Shown here piece after piece: positions 52,622 to 62,765 of a stretch of 64,000 nucleotides of DNA. Position numbers and translations under genes: made by a program. The notes under the pieces were generated by a model. It was not told where the DNA came from. It saw only the letters and a list, made by a program, of their open reading frames with translations, and made no database searches. The stretch comes from Rossellomorea sp. SC111 (lineage in GTDB: Bacteria > Bacillota > Bacilli > Bacillales > Bacillaceae_B). Each line of letters begins with the position of its first letter. Positions within the stretch are counted from its first letter, which is position 1. Location of the stretch: assembly GCF_024733565.1 (NCBI RefSeq), contig NZ_JANIOC010000006.1:217803-281802 (forward strand), in the 5' to 3' direction.

Positions 52622-53864
52622 AAATAGAGAAAAAATCATTCTGGTAGGATGTCAACTTGACGATGATGACTTGCGTTTTCAATATAGTTTAATGGAACTT
52701 GAGGAGCTGACGGCAACAGCTCAAGGTCAAGTTGCTGCCACCCTCATTCAAAAACGTGACAGAATAGATCCGAGTACTTATATTGGAAAGGGGAAAGTGG
52801 AGGAACTGGTCCTCTTGGAAGAACAGTTTGAACCGGACATCATCATCTTTAATGATGAACTATCCCCCAGTCAGATCCGGAACTTATCAAAGGAATTAAA
52901 CGGCAGGGTGATTGACCGCACACAACTGATATTGGACATCTTTGCACAGCGTGCCCGCTCGAGAGAAGGGAAATTACAAGTAGAACTTGCCCAGCTTCAG
53001 TACTTGCTCCCGAGACTTATCGGTCAGGGGGCCTCCCTCTCAAGGCTGGGTGGCGGGATAGGCACCAGGGGGCCGGGTGAAACGAAACTCGAAAGTGACC
53101 GGAGACACATCCATAAAAGGATTGACGATATTAAGAAGCAATTACAAACCATAGTTGATCATAGAAAAAGGTACCGCGGGAGAAGAAAGCGGAACAAAAC
53201 ATTCCAGATTGCCCTGGTCGGTTACACAAACGCTGGAAAATCCACATTGTTCAATCGAATTTCAATGGCTGATTCGTATGAAGAAAATCAATTATTTGCG
53301 ACTCTTGATCCGATGACCAGGAAAATGCCTTTGCCCAGTGGATATTCCACGTTACTGACAGATACCGTAGGGTTCATTCAAGATTTACCGACAACGCTGG
53401 TTGCGGCATTTCGATCCACTCTTGAAGAGGTAAAGGAGGCAGACCTTCTTCTTCATGTCGTGGATAGTTCAAATCCTGATTACAGTCAACATGAAAGGAC
53501 TGTAGAGTCCTTATTAAAGGATCTGGAGATGGATGGACTGCAGCAATTAACGGTATATAACAAACGGGATCAGATGGATCCCGAATTTGTACCCGCCAGT
53601 GAATCAGAGAGTATCCTCATAAGTGCCTTGAACGAAGAGGACAGAGGAAAGCTATTGATTAAAATAGAAGAAATCGTGAAAAATCATATGATCCCGTACC
53701 ATGTATTTGTTCCTGTGAATGAAGGAAAGATACTATCTCAATTAAAAAGTGAAACGATATTGAGAAAATTGGAATTCCGAGAAGTGAGTCAAGTATATGA
53801 AATAAACGGATTTCATCTTGAAGACCATCCGATCGAAGGAAGCATCAAGAAATTCAGAAAGTAG
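52611..53864 (+). CDS. hflX: GTPase HflX
   Basis: HflX is a ribosome-associated GTPase that rescues or splits stalled 70S ribosomes. The 417-residue protein has the N-terminal HflX domain ([29 protein letters not shown]), the glycine-rich linker [20 protein letters not shown], and the G domain with [18 protein letters not shown] (G1, near 203), [13 protein letters not shown] (G3) and VYNKRD (G4). TTG 52611 gives the family N-terminus; no in-frame ATG is near. ynbB follows 17 nt later. Confidence 0.93.
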   Translation: MKNENREKIILVGCQLDDDDLRFQYSLMELEELTATAQGQVAATLIQKRDRIDPSTYIGKGKVEELVLLEEQFEPDIIIFNDELSPSQIRNLSKELNGRVIDRTQLILDIFAQRARSREGKLQVELAQLQYLLPRLIGQGASLSRLGGGIGTRGPGETKLESDRRHIHKRIDDIKKQLQTIVDHRKRYRGRRKRNKTFQIALVGYTNAGKSTLFNRISMADSYEENQLFATLDPMTRKMPLPSGYSTLLTDTVGFIQDLPTTLVAAFRSTLEEVKEADLLLHVVDSSNPDYSQHERTVESLLKDLEMDGLQQLTVYNKRDQMDPEFVPASESESILISALNEEDRGKLLIKIEEIVKNHMIPYHVFVPVNEGKILSQLKSETILRKLEFREVSQVYEINGFHLEDHPIEGSIKKFRK

Positions 53865-53881
53865 AAGGGGAACAACACCAA

Positions 53882-55150
53882 ATGTTTGAACAATTAGTAA
53901 ATGGAACGTCATTACAATCACTTGTAACGAAAGTGGAAGCAGATATCAAAGACATACACAAAAGAATAGATGAACGCTCTGAAAGCAACCAGTTCAACGT
54001 TTTAAGATCATTTCAGAAGCACCGGGTAAGTGATTCTCACTTTATTCCCTCAACTGGCTATGGCTATGACGATGCGGGAAGGGACACCCTGGAAAGCATT
54101 TACGCAGATGTATTTGGAGGAGAAGCCGGGCTTGTGCGGCCGCAGATCATTTCTGGTACCCATGCGATTTCCATCGCTTTGTTCGGGATACTCCGGCCGG
54201 GAGATGAACTGGTGTACATAACAGGAAAACCTTATGATACATTAGAAGAAATTGTAGGGAGCCGGGGAAAGGGGACAGGTTCACTGAAAGACTTCCAAAT
54301 TGGCTATCAGAGCGTTGATTTAGATGATGCTGGAAAAGTCGATTTCGAAGAGGTTGCACGGACCATCTCAACCAAAACAAAAATGATTGGCATACAGCGA
54401 TCAAAAGGTTATGCCAGCCGTCCATCATTTACAATAGAAGAAATAAAGGAAATGATTGATTTCATTAAAGAGATTGACCCTGGAATTGTTGTATTTGTAG
54501 ACAACTGCTATGGGGAATTTGTCGAAGTGCAAGAACCATGTCACGTCGGTGCGGACCTGATGGCAGGCTCCCTTATTAAAAATCCGGGGGGTGGCCTTGC
54601 GAAAACAGGTGGTTATATCGTTGGAAAGAAAGAATATGTAGAAGCCTGTTCCTTCCGTATGACCTCGCCGGGGATCGGGGCGGAGGCAGGGGCGTCTCTG
54701 TACAGTCTTCAAGAAATGTATCAAGGGTTCTTTTTAGCTCCTCACGTGGTGGCGCAATCATTAAAAGGAGCGGTTTTCACTTCGGCTCTGCTGACCGAGA
54801 TTGGTATGAATACGGATCCTTCACCTCAAGCCAGGCGAACGGATTTAATTCAATCGGTACAATTTGATGACAGAGAAAAGATGATCGCTTTCTGTCAGGC
54901 AATCCAATCCGCCTCGCCTATCAATTCTCATTTCACGCCATATCCGAATTATATGCCCGGGTATGAGGATGATGTCATAATGGCTGCAGGGACGTTCATT
55001 CAGGGAGCGAGCATTGAACTATCGGCGGATGGACCTATAAGACCACCTTATATCGCTTACGTTCAAGGCGGGTTGACATATTCCCATGTGAAAATCGCCG
55101 TTTGCTCTGCTGTGGACAATTTGATTGAAAAAGGTTTAATCACTATATAA
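53882..55150 (+). CDS. ynbB: YnbB: PLP-dependent, methionine gamma-lyase/aluminium-resistance family
   Basis: The 422-residue fold-type I PLP enzyme has GYGYDDAGRDTLESIYADVF (about 59-78) and RPQIISGTHAISIALFGILR near 87. FVDNCYGEF near 205 is the cofactor aspartate region, and GSLIKNPGGGLAKTGGYIVG near 223-242 holds the Schiff-base lysine. The family is called aluminium resistance or methionine gamma-lyase family; its real reaction in Bacillus is not known to me. It follows hflX closely and precedes glnR, as in B. subtilis. Confidence 0.9.
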   Translation: MFEQLVNGTSLQSLVTKVEADIKDIHKRIDERSESNQFNVLRSFQKHRVSDSHFIPSTGYGYDDAGRDTLESIYADVFGGEAGLVRPQIISGTHAISIALFGILRPGDELVYITGKPYDTLEEIVGSRGKGTGSLKDFQIGYQSVDLDDAGKVDFEEVARTISTKTKMIGIQRSKGYASRPSFTIEEIKEMIDFIKEIDPGIVVFVDNCYGEFVEVQEPCHVGADLMAGSLIKNPGGGLAKTGGYIVGKKEYVEACSFRMTSPGIGAEAGASLYSLQEMYQGFFLAPHVVAQSLKGAVFTSALLTEIGMNTDPSPQARRTDLIQSVQFDDREKMIAFCQAIQSASPINSHFTPYPNYMPGYEDDVIMAAGTFIQGASIELSADGPIRPPYIAYVQGGLTYSHVKIAVCSAVDNLIEKGLITI

Positions 55151-55172
55151 AAAGGATATTAAAGTACTAATT

Positions 55173-55206
55173 GGATAGTCTAGAATGGACTATCCCATTC
55201 TTTTGA
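55173..55206 (+). terminator. hflX-ynbB terminator
   Basis: GGATAGTC pairs with GACTATCC across 7 nt, followed by CATTCTTTT. Moderate strength. Confidence 0.6.
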
Positions 55207-55213
55207 TTATTTA

Positions 55214-55264
55214 TGTAAGAAAACCTAACATTTGATTGACAGATCTCCTAACATTACATATAAT
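55214..55264 (+). promoter_or_regulatory. glnRA promoter with two GlnR/TnrA sites
   Basis: TTGACA (55236-55241), 17 bp and TATAAT (55259-55264) form a consensus sigma-A promoter. A full TGTNAN7TNACA site lies at 55214-55230, and a second with one mismatch (55237-55253) overlaps the -35. This is the arrangement by which GlnR represses glnRA under nitrogen excess in B. subtilis. Confidence 0.9.
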
Positions 55265-55298
55265 GAACTCAAGAAGGAAACCAAAAGGAGGAATCAAG

Positions 55299-55715
55299 AT
55301 GAGCGGAAGTGAAATTCGTCGAACGATGGCATTATTTCCAATTAGTATTGTCATGCAGCTCACGGACTTAACGGCTCGTCAGATTCGATACTACGAAGAG
55401 CATCAACTGATAAACCCGGCACGGACCGAGGGGAATCGCCGGCTCTTTTCCTTGAATGACATTGATAAATTATTAGAAGTAAAGGATCTGTTAGATCAAG
55501 GTATCAACATGGCAGGGATTAAGAAGATTTTTTCAGTGTCCGGTCATAATGAAAGCAAAGTCGTATCTGACGTAAGTAAGGAAAAGGAAGAAAAAGCAAG
55601 ACAGGATCTATCTGACGACGAGTTGCGTAAGTTACTTCGAAATGAATTGATCCATTCTGGACGGTTCAATCGATCTTCTCTGCGTCAAGGAGATATGTCC
55701 CGCTTCTTTCATTAA
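55299..55715 (+). CDS. glnR: GlnR, MerR-family repressor of glnRA
   Basis: GlnR represses its own operon and others when glutamine is plentiful, aided by feedback-inhibited glutamine synthetase. The 138-residue protein has the MerR winged helix ([20 protein letters not shown], about 19-38, then [14 protein letters not shown]). A long helix follows, and the charged C-terminal tail mediates control by GlnA. ATG 55299 with AAGGAGG is clear. glnA starts 37 nt after the stop. Confidence 0.97.
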   Translation: MSGSEIRRTMALFPISIVMQLTDLTARQIRYYEEHQLINPARTEGNRRLFSLNDIDKLLEVKDLLDQGINMAGIKKIFSVSGHNESKVVSDVSKEKEEKARQDLSDDELRKLLRNELIHSGRFNRSSLRQGDMSRFFH

Positions 55716-55752
55716 ATAAAACCTTTAAAAAACTTGAGGAGGAAATACGTAA

Positions 55753-57087
55753 ATGGCAAAGTATACTCGTGAAGATGTTCTAAGATTAGCGAATGAAGAG
55801 GGAGTTAAGTTCATTCGACTACAATTCACTGACATTTTAGGGACGATCAAGAACGTAGAAATCCCTCTAAGTCAGCTTGAAAAAGCATTAGATAACAAGA
55901 TGATGTTTGACGGATCTTCAATTGAAGGATTTGTCCGAATCGAAGAATCAGATATGTACCTTTTCCCTGATTTGGACACATGGTTGGTTTTCCCATGGAC
56001 AGCTGAAAAAGGAAAGGTAGCCCGTCTGATCTGTGATATTTACAATCCCGACGGCACTCCATTCGAGGGAGATCCTCGTAACAACCTTAAACGTATTTTA
56101 GGGGAAATGGAGGAACTTGGGTTCACTGACTTCAATCTTGGGCCAGAGCCGGAATTCTTCCTCTTTAAATTAGATGTGAATGGCGAACCTACGTTAGAAT
56201 TAAATGATAACGGTGGATATTTTGACCTCGCTCCCACTGATTTAGGGGAGAACTGTCGTCGTGATATCGCTCTGGAACTTGAAGAGATGGGCTTTGAAAT
56301 TGAAGCATCCCACCACGAGGTAGCACCTGGTCAACATGAGATCGACTTCAAATATGCAAATGCATTAAGAGCTTGCGATGATATTCAGACATTTAAACTG
56401 GTAGTAAAAACGATTGCCCGTAAACACGGTTTGCACGCTACCTTCATGCCGAAACCATTATTCGGTGTAAATGGTTCAGGCATGCACTGTAATATGTCAC
56501 TATTCAAAAATGGAGTGAACTCTTTCTTTGATGAAAAAGGTGACTTGCAATTAAGTGATACTGCCCGTCAATTCCTTGCTGGTATCATCAAGCATGCCAC
56601 TGCATTTACAGCGATTACTAACCCGACTGTAAATTCATATAAACGCTTGGTTCCAGGTTACGAAGCACCTTGCTATGTTGCCTGGTCTGCGCGTAACCGG
56701 AGCCCGTTAATCCGTATCCCGGCATCCCGTGGATTGAGTACACGCGTTGAAGTTCGCAGTGTCGACCCTGCGGCAAATCCTTACCTTGCAATGGCTGTAT
56801 TACTTGCGGCAGGTTTAGATGGAATTAAGAATAACCTTCCGGCTCCTAAGCCAATTGACCGGAACATCTATGTAATGGATAAAAAAGAGCGTGAAGAAGC
56901 GGGTATCGTGGATCTTCCTGCAACATTATATGCAGCTCTTGAAACCTTAAAAACAAGTGAAGTAATTGTTAAGTCCCTTGGCGAACACATATTCGAACAT
57001 TTCGTGGAAGCGAAAGAAATCGAGTGGGATATGTTCCGTACACAAGTACATCCTTGGGAGAGAGAACAGTATATCCAAATGTATTAA
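55753..57087 (+). CDS. glnA: Glutamine synthetase, type I
   Basis: The enzyme makes glutamine from glutamate, ammonia and ATP and, when feedback-inhibited, signals to GlnR and TnrA. The 444-residue protein matches Gram-positive GSI-alpha: [20 protein letters not shown] (about 51-70), metal ligands in GPEPEFFLF (near 131) and [17 protein letters not shown] (near 183), [12 protein letters not shown] near 239 and the flexible [14 protein letters not shown] near 294. The adenylylation-site region of the enteric type is absent. Terminator follows. Confidence 0.98.
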   Translation: MAKYTREDVLRLANEEGVKFIRLQFTDILGTIKNVEIPLSQLEKALDNKMMFDGSSIEGFVRIEESDMYLFPDLDTWLVFPWTAEKGKVARLICDIYNPDGTPFEGDPRNNLKRILGEMEELGFTDFNLGPEPEFFLFKLDVNGEPTLELNDNGGYFDLAPTDLGENCRRDIALELEEMGFEIEASHHEVAPGQHEIDFKYANALRACDDIQTFKLVVKTIARKHGLHATFMPKPLFGVNGSGMHCNMSLFKNGVNSFFDEKGDLQLSDTARQFLAGIIKHATAFTAITNPTVNSYKRLVPGYEAPCYVAWSARNRSPLIRIPASRGLSTRVEVRSVDPAANPYLAMAVLLAAGLDGIKNNLPAPKPIDRNIYVMDKKEREEAGIVDLPATLYAALETLKTSEVIVKSLGEHIFEHFVEAKEIEWDMFRTQVHPWEREQYIQMY

Positions 57088-57095
57088 TTACCAGG

Positions 57096-57123
57096 AGCCC
57101 TCAACACGTGTTGAGGGTTTTTT
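57096..57123 (+). terminator. glnRA terminator
   Basis: A perfect palindrome, CCCTCAACAC and its complement (57098-57117), is followed by six T. Confidence 0.85.
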
Positions 57124-57167
57124 CATTTAAGTTCAGGCTGTACCCACAATGGGGGAGGCAACAAAAT

Positions 57168-57218
57168 CAAATAAGCCTGGGGATGGAATGTTTCGGTTTC
57201 CAACCCCAGGCTTATTTT
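57168..57218. terminator. Probable lexA terminator, possibly bidirectional
   Basis: AATAAGCCTGGGG pairs with CCCCAGGCTTATT across about 21 nt. It follows the lexA stop on the minus strand and has T on the plus side as well, so it could also stop read-through from glnA. Confidence 0.7.
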
Positions 57219-57285
57219 TCATTATAATGATTAGTGACTGATCATAGTACCCGGTATGCTCTATGAGGAATATCGGATGCCAGTA

Positions 57286-57906
57286 TCAATGAACTTGACG
57301 ATACACTCCAACCACTTTACCTAGAATGGAGACGTTTCGTAAAATGATAGGTTCCATTGTTGAGTTCTCGGGCTGAAGACGCACATAATCCCTTTCTTTA
57401 AAGAAACGTTTTACCGTGGCTTCGTCTTCATCAGTCATGGCAACGACGATATCTCCGTTATTCGCTGTCTGCTGCTGGCGAACAATGACAAAATCCCCAT
57501 CCAAAATGCCGGCTTCGATCATACTGTCACCCATGATTTCAAGCATAAACACCTGTTCATCCGAAGGGGCCATCCGCTCTGGCAAAGGGAAAAATTCTTC
57601 CACATTTTCAACAGCCGTAATCGGTTGACCGGCTGTTACTTTACCGATTAAAGGAACGTTAACCACACGTTGTCGCGGAATCGTATCTTCTTCAAGGTCC
57701 AGAATTTCAATCGCTCTCGGTTTAGTCGGATCACGACGGATCAGACCCTTACTTTCCAGCCTCGCTAAATGTCCGTGTACGGTGGAACTGGAAGCAAGGC
57801 CGACGGCTTCCCCGATTTCACGTACGGAAGGGGGATATCCTTTTTCTCTGACTGCAACTTTAATATATTGTAGTATGTCCTGCTGTCTTTTCGACAATTT
57901 TGTCAT
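57286..57906 (-). CDS. lexA: LexA, SOS repressor
   Basis: LexA represses DNA-damage genes and cleaves itself when activated by RecA. The 206-residue protein has the N-terminal helix-turn-helix ([20 protein letters not shown], about 24-43). The cleavage pair is A92-G93 in KVTAGQ, and the catalytic dyad is S128 (GDSM) and K166 (ATVKRF), close to the B. subtilis numbering. ATG 57906 matches the family start; the GTG two codons earlier is ignored. It is divergent from yneA, sharing three SOS boxes. Confidence 0.98.
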   Translation of the reverse strand: MTKLSKRQQDILQYIKVAVREKGYPPSVREIGEAVGLASSSTVHGHLARLESKGLIRRDPTKPRAIEILDLEEDTIPRQRVVNVPLIGKVTAGQPITAVENVEEFFPLPERMAPSDEQVFMLEIMGDSMIEAGILDGDFVIVRQQQTANNGDIVVAMTDEDEATVKRFFKERDYVRLQPENSTMEPIILRNVSILGKVVGVYRQVH

Positions 57907-57966
57907 GTTCACGCACCTCTATTATAGATCTTATGTTCCCATTATAGCATGTCACCCATATTGATA

Positions 57967-58044
57967 CAAACATAAGTTCGAATTTTGTTGACACCAAACG
58001 AGTGTTCGTATTACAATAAAATAACAAAACAGAACAAACATTCG
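57967..58044. promoter_or_regulatory. Three SOS boxes and the yneA promoter
   Basis: LexA boxes of the CGAACNNNNGTTCG type: CAAACATAAGTTCG (57967-57980), CAAACGAGTGTTCG (57995-58008), each one mismatch, and AGAACAAACATTCG (58031-58044), two mismatches. A yneA promoter TTGACA-18-TACAAT (57988-58017) encloses the second box, so LexA would block it. Confidence 0.85.
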
Positions 58045-58059
58045 TATGGAGGTAATTTT

Positions 58060-58386
58060 ATGTTAACACATATTTGGAATCGATTCTCTTACATTATTAT
58101 ATTATTTGTTTTAGTCCTTTCAGCAGCATGCTATTTTTTGATCAATATGACAAATCAACCTTCTTACCAAAGCATCACAGTGGAAGATGGTGATACTCTT
58201 TGGACTATTGCCAAACAGTATAATGAAGAATATTCTATGACAATGGAAGAGTTTATCGCCTGGGTGGGTGAGGAGAACGATTTGAACTCTTTTGCCATCA
58301 AACCTGGTGAATCACTTGTGTTACCAATTGAGAATCCAACAATGTCAACTCAATCAGATTTCGAACTGGTCATGAACGAAGAATAG
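58060..58386 (+). CDS. yneA: YneA, SOS-induced cell division inhibitor
   Basis: YneA delays septation after DNA damage. The 108-residue protein has one membrane segment (about 9-29, FSYIIILFVLVLSAACYFLI) and an extracellular LysM domain (about 39-98: ITVEDGDTLWTIAKQYNEEY ... IKPGESLVLPI), as in B. subtilis. ATG 58060 with GGAGGTAATTTT is chosen; an in-frame upstream start would overlap the SOS boxes. It is the first gene of a LexA-controlled operon with yneB. Confidence 0.95.
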   Translation: MLTHIWNRFSYIIILFVLVLSAACYFLINMTNQPSYQSITVEDGDTLWTIAKQYNEEYSMTMEEFIAWVGEENDLNSFAIKPGESLVLPIENPTMSTQSDFELVMNEE

Positions 58387-58394
58387 AGGGATAA

Positions 58395-59048
<654 letters not shown>

Positions 59049-59154
59049 TCCTTGTTTTATCTCCTTTAATCTAGTAACATGACGGTAGTGTTATACACTG
59101 CCTTTTAGTAATGTTTTGGAGTTTGCAAACTATGCAATAAAGGAGTTTTTATAG

Positions 59155-59388
59155 ATGCTTTCAAAATCAAAAATGAATAGAATCAACGAGCTTGCCAAAA
59201 AGTCCAAAAATAGCGGACTATCTGAACAGGAAGCGAAAGAACAGACCAAACTCAGGAAAGAATATCTTGAAACGTTCCGTCAATCAATGAAAGGTACAAT
59301 TGAAAATACAAGAATCTTTGATCCGGAAGGAAATGAAGTAACACCTAAAAAGATTCAAGATATACAGACAAAGAAAAAAATGCATTAA
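59155..59388 (+). CDS. ynzC: YnzC, DUF896 family protein
   Basis: The 77-residue protein is made of two N-terminal helices (MNRINELAKKSKNSGLSEQE, KEQTKLRKEYLETFRQSMKG) and a short polar tail, as in B. subtilis YnzC, an SOS operon member of unknown role. It lies 106 nt after yneB, with a weak ribosome site (AAAGGAGTTTTTATAG). The terminator at 59391 ends the operon. Confidence 0.93.
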   Translation: MLSKSKMNRINELAKKSKNSGLSEQEAKEQTKLRKEYLETFRQSMKGTIENTRIFDPEGNEVTPKKIQDIQTKKKMH

Positions 59389-59390
59389 TC

Positions 59391-59435
59391 AAAAAACTTC
59401 CAGGGCCATTTTGAAAGGTCCTGGAAGTTTTTTTG
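59391..59435 (+). terminator. SOS operon terminator
   Basis: AACTTCCAGG pairs with CCTGGAAGTT across about 15 nt, followed by seven T. Confidence 0.85.
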
Positions 59436-59576
59436 GTTGATAACGTTCCATTATGAAATTTGAAGGTTTTTTATTTTCAACGATCATAAAGTCATGTTAT
59501 CATTCAAGATAGTTGTATAAACTATCAAAGAAGATTAATATTAATAAGGTACTTTAAAAGGAAGGATGTCTGACAT

Positions 59577-61580
59577 ATGTTTGATAACACAGATCAATTA
59601 GCAATTAATACAATTCGCACATTATCAATCGATGCGATTGAAAAAGCAGGTTCCGGGCACCCGGGAATGCCAATGGGGGCAGCTCCTATGGCATACGCAC
59701 TTTGGACAAGGTTCATGAATCATAACCCTAAAAATCCAGAATGGTTCAACCGTGACCGTTTTGTCTTATCTGCGGGACATGGTTCGATGCTGTTGTACAG
59801 CCTACTTCATCTTTCCGGTTACGATGTTTCAATGGATGATCTTAAAAATTTCCGCCAATGGGGAAGTAAGACGCCAGGACATCCAGAGTATAAGCATACT
59901 TCTGGTGTGGAAGCAACAACTGGTCCACTTGGACAGGGGATTGCAATGGCAGTTGGTATGGCATTAGCTGAAAGACATTTGGCCACTACATACAACAAAG
60001 ACCAATATAATATGGTCGATCACTTTACATACTCCATTTGTGGTGATGGGGATTTGATGGAAGGTGTTTCCTCCGAAGCTGCATCATTGGCCGCTCATCT
60101 AAAATTAGGACGCCTTGTTGTTCTTTATGATTCCAACGATATTTCACTTGACGGAGATTTGGATAAATCCTTCTCCGAGAGTGTTGAAGGACGATTCCAA
60201 TCATACGGTTGGCAGTATATCCGTGTAGAAGATGGAAATGATCTTGACGAAATATCCAAAGCGATTGAAGAAGCTCAAGGGGATACATCCCGCCCGACAA
60301 TGATTGAAGTAAAGACAGTCATTGGTTATGGGGCTCCGAATAAATCAGGTAAATCTGCTGTTCATGGTGCACCTCTGGGTGAGGATGAAATGAAGCTTAC
60401 AAAAGAAGCTTACAAGTGGACATTCGATCAGGATTTCCACGTTCCTGATGAGGTATACAGCCGCTTCGAGGAAAAAATCCAACAAGCTGGTTCTGAGAAA
60501 GAACAAGATTGGGCCAACCAATTCATTAAATACAAAGATGAACATCCTGAATTAGCCACTCAATTAGAAGCGGCAATCAAAGGTGAACTCCCGCAAGGAT
60601 GGGATAAGGATATCCCGGTATATGAAGAAGGAAAAGCATTAGCAAGCCGAGCTTCTTCAGGGGAAGTGTTGAACGCCATTGCGAAAAATCTTCCTTCATT
60701 CATCGGTGGTTCTGCTGACTTGGCAGGTTCCAACAAAACGATGATTAAAGATGAGAAAGATTTCACACCTGAATCCTATGAAGGCCGTAATATCTGGTTC
60801 GGAGTCCGTGAATTCGGTATGGGCGGTGCCATGAATGGTATGGCTCTACACGGAGGACTTCATGTATTCGGTGGGACATTCTTTGTATTCAGTGACTATT
60901 TAAGACCTGCTATCCGCTTGGCGGCTCTGATGGGCTTACCTGTGACGTATGTATTCACACATGATAGTATCGCTGTGGGGGAAGACGGACCTACCCATGA
61001 ACCTGTAGAACAGCTTGCTTCCCTTCGTGCAATGCCGAACCTGTCGGTCATTCGCCCTGGTGACGGTAACGAAGTGGCTGCTGCTTGGAAGTTATCGTTA
61101 GAATCTAAAGATCAGCCAACGATGCTGGTACTATCCCGTCAGGACCTTCCAACGCTTAAAGGTACGGCTGATAAAGCCTATAATGGGGTAAACAAAGGGG
61201 CGTATGTTGTATCAGCTTCAGGGAAAGAACAGCCTGATGCCCTGTTGATTGCAACTGGTTCTGAAGTGCATCTTGCGGTAGAAGCGCAGAATGCCCTTGA
61301 AAAAGACGGCATCAGTGTTTCGGTTGTGAGCATGCCATCTTGGGATCGTTTCGAAAAGCAATCAAAAGAGTACAAAGAATCCATTCTGCCTAAGAGTGTG
61401 AAAAAACGCCTTGCAATCGAAATGGGATCTCCAATGGGCTGGGATCGCTACGTTGGCGATGAAGGTGACATCCTGGCGATCAATGGTTATGGTGCATCTG
61501 CACCTGGAGCGAAAGTCATGGAAGAATATGGCTTCACTTCTGAAAATGTAGTATCGAGAATCAAAGCTTTACTTCAATAA
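59577..61580 (+). CDS. tkt: Transketolase
   Basis: Transketolase moves two-carbon units between sugar phosphates in the pentose phosphate pathway using thiamine diphosphate. The 667-residue protein has the ThDP motif [20 protein letters not shown] with Mg-binding Asp and Asn (near 154-187), the N-terminal [20 protein letters not shown] and the pyrimidine domain with [18 protein letters not shown] (near 410). C-terminal [10 protein letters not shown] is typical. Start follows AAGGATG. Single gene, conserved position. Confidence 0.97.
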   Translation: MFDNTDQLAINTIRTLSIDAIEKAGSGHPGMPMGAAPMAYALWTRFMNHNPKNPEWFNRDRFVLSAGHGSMLLYSLLHLSGYDVSMDDLKNFRQWGSKTPGHPEYKHTSGVEATTGPLGQGIAMAVGMALAERHLATTYNKDQYNMVDHFTYSICGDGDLMEGVSSEAASLAAHLKLGRLVVLYDSNDISLDGDLDKSFSESVEGRFQSYGWQYIRVEDGNDLDEISKAIEEAQGDTSRPTMIEVKTVIGYGAPNKSGKSAVHGAPLGEDEMKLTKEAYKWTFDQDFHVPDEVYSRFEEKIQQAGSEKEQDWANQFIKYKDEHPELATQLEAAIKGELPQGWDKDIPVYEEGKALASRASSGEVLNAIAKNLPSFIGGSADLAGSNKTMIKDEKDFTPESYEGRNIWFGVREFGMGGAMNGMALHGGLHVFGGTFFVFSDYLRPAIRLAALMGLPVTYVFTHDSIAVGEDGPTHEPVEQLASLRAMPNLSVIRPGDGNEVAAAWKLSLESKDQPTMLVLSRQDLPTLKGTADKAYNGVNKGAYVVSASGKEQPDALLIATGSEVHLAVEAQNALEKDGISVSVVSMPSWDRFEKQSKEYKESILPKSVKKRLAIEMGSPMGWDRYVGDEGDILAINGYGASAPGAKVMEEYGFTSENVVSRIKALLQ

Positions 61581-61588
61581 TCATGAAT

Positions 61589-61637
61589 GGAAAAGGTCAG
61601 CTCCTTACACTCTCTAAGGAGTTGGCCTTTTTCTTTT
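61589..61637 (+). terminator. tkt terminator
   Basis: AAAGGTCAGCTCCTTA pairs imperfectly with TAAGGAGTTGGCCTTT across 7 nt, followed by TTCTTTT. Confidence 0.8.
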
Positions 61638-61738
61638 GGGTGAGTACAATAGGAGTAAAGGTGGAATGGATTGGGTATAGAACAAATACCGTATATATAC
61701 TTAGTTCCATCCTAAGCATTCAAAAGAGGTGGAATAGG

Positions 61739-61748
61739 TTCGACAAAA
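61739..61748 (-). promoter_or_regulatory. Spo0A box before sirA
   Basis: TTCGACAAAA on the plus strand is TTTTGTCGAA on the minus strand, a full 0A box (TTGTCGAA), 86 nt before the sirA start. sirA is a direct Spo0A target in B. subtilis, which raises the odds that this is real. Confidence 0.6.
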
Positions 61749-61833
61749 CTAGTGCAGATTTTCAACAATTTATGACAATGACTCCCTTCTAGTTGATTTA
61801 TACTATATGAAAGAAAGGTAGGAGGGAGTAAAG

Positions 61834-62271
61834 GTGCGAAATTATCAAATCTATTGGATTGAAGAGTTGTTTGTTCAGCATTACTACGGTCGTGAAAGAA
61901 TGTTCTATCAATTGTTTTCTGATTGGGAAGCGAGTACAGGTGATCTTCACGATATTGTCTCGAAACAAGTAGATTACATTACGAAACCGATTCCATACCT
62001 TCCTACACAAAGGCTCCTTCAGCACGAAATCACGAAGGTTGAAGGGGCAGCCTGGGTAAACTCCGTTGCGACAATCGAAAGAGAAGAATCAGGTGCGACT
62101 CTCGTTTTGAATGAAAAGTCGATGTCTTTGAATGCCTGGGGACATGATGAATCTGAATATATCTTTTTTGAAATTTTACGAAGAAATATGGGCCAGCTAT
62201 TGGCAATGGATATCATTAATGAGCGTTTTGGCTGGTTAAAACCGATAAAACAAAGAAAGTTTATATATTAA
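61834..62271 (+). CDS. sirA: SirA (YneE), sporulation inhibitor of replication
   Basis: SirA is made at the onset of sporulation and binds domain I of DnaA to stop new rounds of replication. The 145-residue protein matches the family by YQIYWIEELFVQHYYGRERM (about 4-23) and the C-terminal ILRRNMGQLLAMDIINERFG (about 117-136). The start is GTG 61834 with AGGAGGGAG at good distance. It sits between tkt and yneF as in B. subtilis and has a Spo0A box upstream. Confidence 0.92.
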   Translation: MRNYQIYWIEELFVQHYYGRERMFYQLFSDWEASTGDLHDIVSKQVDYITKPIPYLPTQRLLQHEITKVEGAAWVNSVATIEREESGATLVLNEKSMSLNAWGHDESEYIFFEILRRNMGQLLAMDIINERFGWLKPIKQRKFIY

Positions 62272-62355
62272 TATGAAATTTCGACCAAAATATTGTATAA
62301 TGTTTCAGGGTTTAGTACACTTTTAAAAGGACAACATGAAGGAGGAAGTAAGAAT

Positions 62356-62577
62356 ATGGGAACGACTGGATTACTTATTCTAGTAGGAGTTCTGGCATTA
62401 CTTGCCGGAGTTGCACTAGGATTTTTCATTGCTCGTAAATATATGATGAGCTATCTTAAGAAAAATCCACCAATTAACGAGCAAATGTTACGCATGATGA
62501 TGATGCAAATGGGGCAAAAACCATCCCAGAAGAAAATCAATCAAATGATGAATGCAATGAACAAGAACATGAAGTAA
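62356..62577 (+). CDS. yneF: YneF, UPF0154 membrane protein
   Basis: The 73-residue protein has one N-terminal membrane segment (about 5-25, [20 protein letters not shown]), then a basic stretch and conserved tail with [20 protein letters not shown], matching UPF0154. Role unknown. GAAGGAGG precedes ATG 62356; the frame is open upstream over the ribosome site and is ignored there. Confidence 0.95.
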   Translation: MGTTGLLILVGVLALLAGVALGFFIARKYMMSYLKKNPPINEQMLRMMMMQMGQKPSQKKINQMMNAMNKNMK

Positions 62578-62583
62578 TAGATG

Positions 62584-62612
62584 GAAGCACTCAGGTGATG
62601 AGTGCTTTTTCT
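62584..62612 (+). terminator. yneF terminator
   Basis: AAGCACTCA pairs with TGAGTGCTT across 5 nt, followed by TTTCTATTG. Confidence 0.8.
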
Positions 62613-62765
62613 ATTGTATGGGCATCCTGATGTGAGGGAGTGCATAGAAGATTTCAATAGATTTGTTAGGATAATGGGATTATTTTCGTGAATTCATAAA
62701 AACTTAAAGATTATCAGGCAGATTGAAATGTAATGTATGATAAAATATAGTCCGGAGGGAGTCAT

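Noticed and set aside
61583..61792. 69-codon open frame after tkt
   Set aside because: It runs through the tkt terminator, has no ribosome site, and its sequence resembles no protein.
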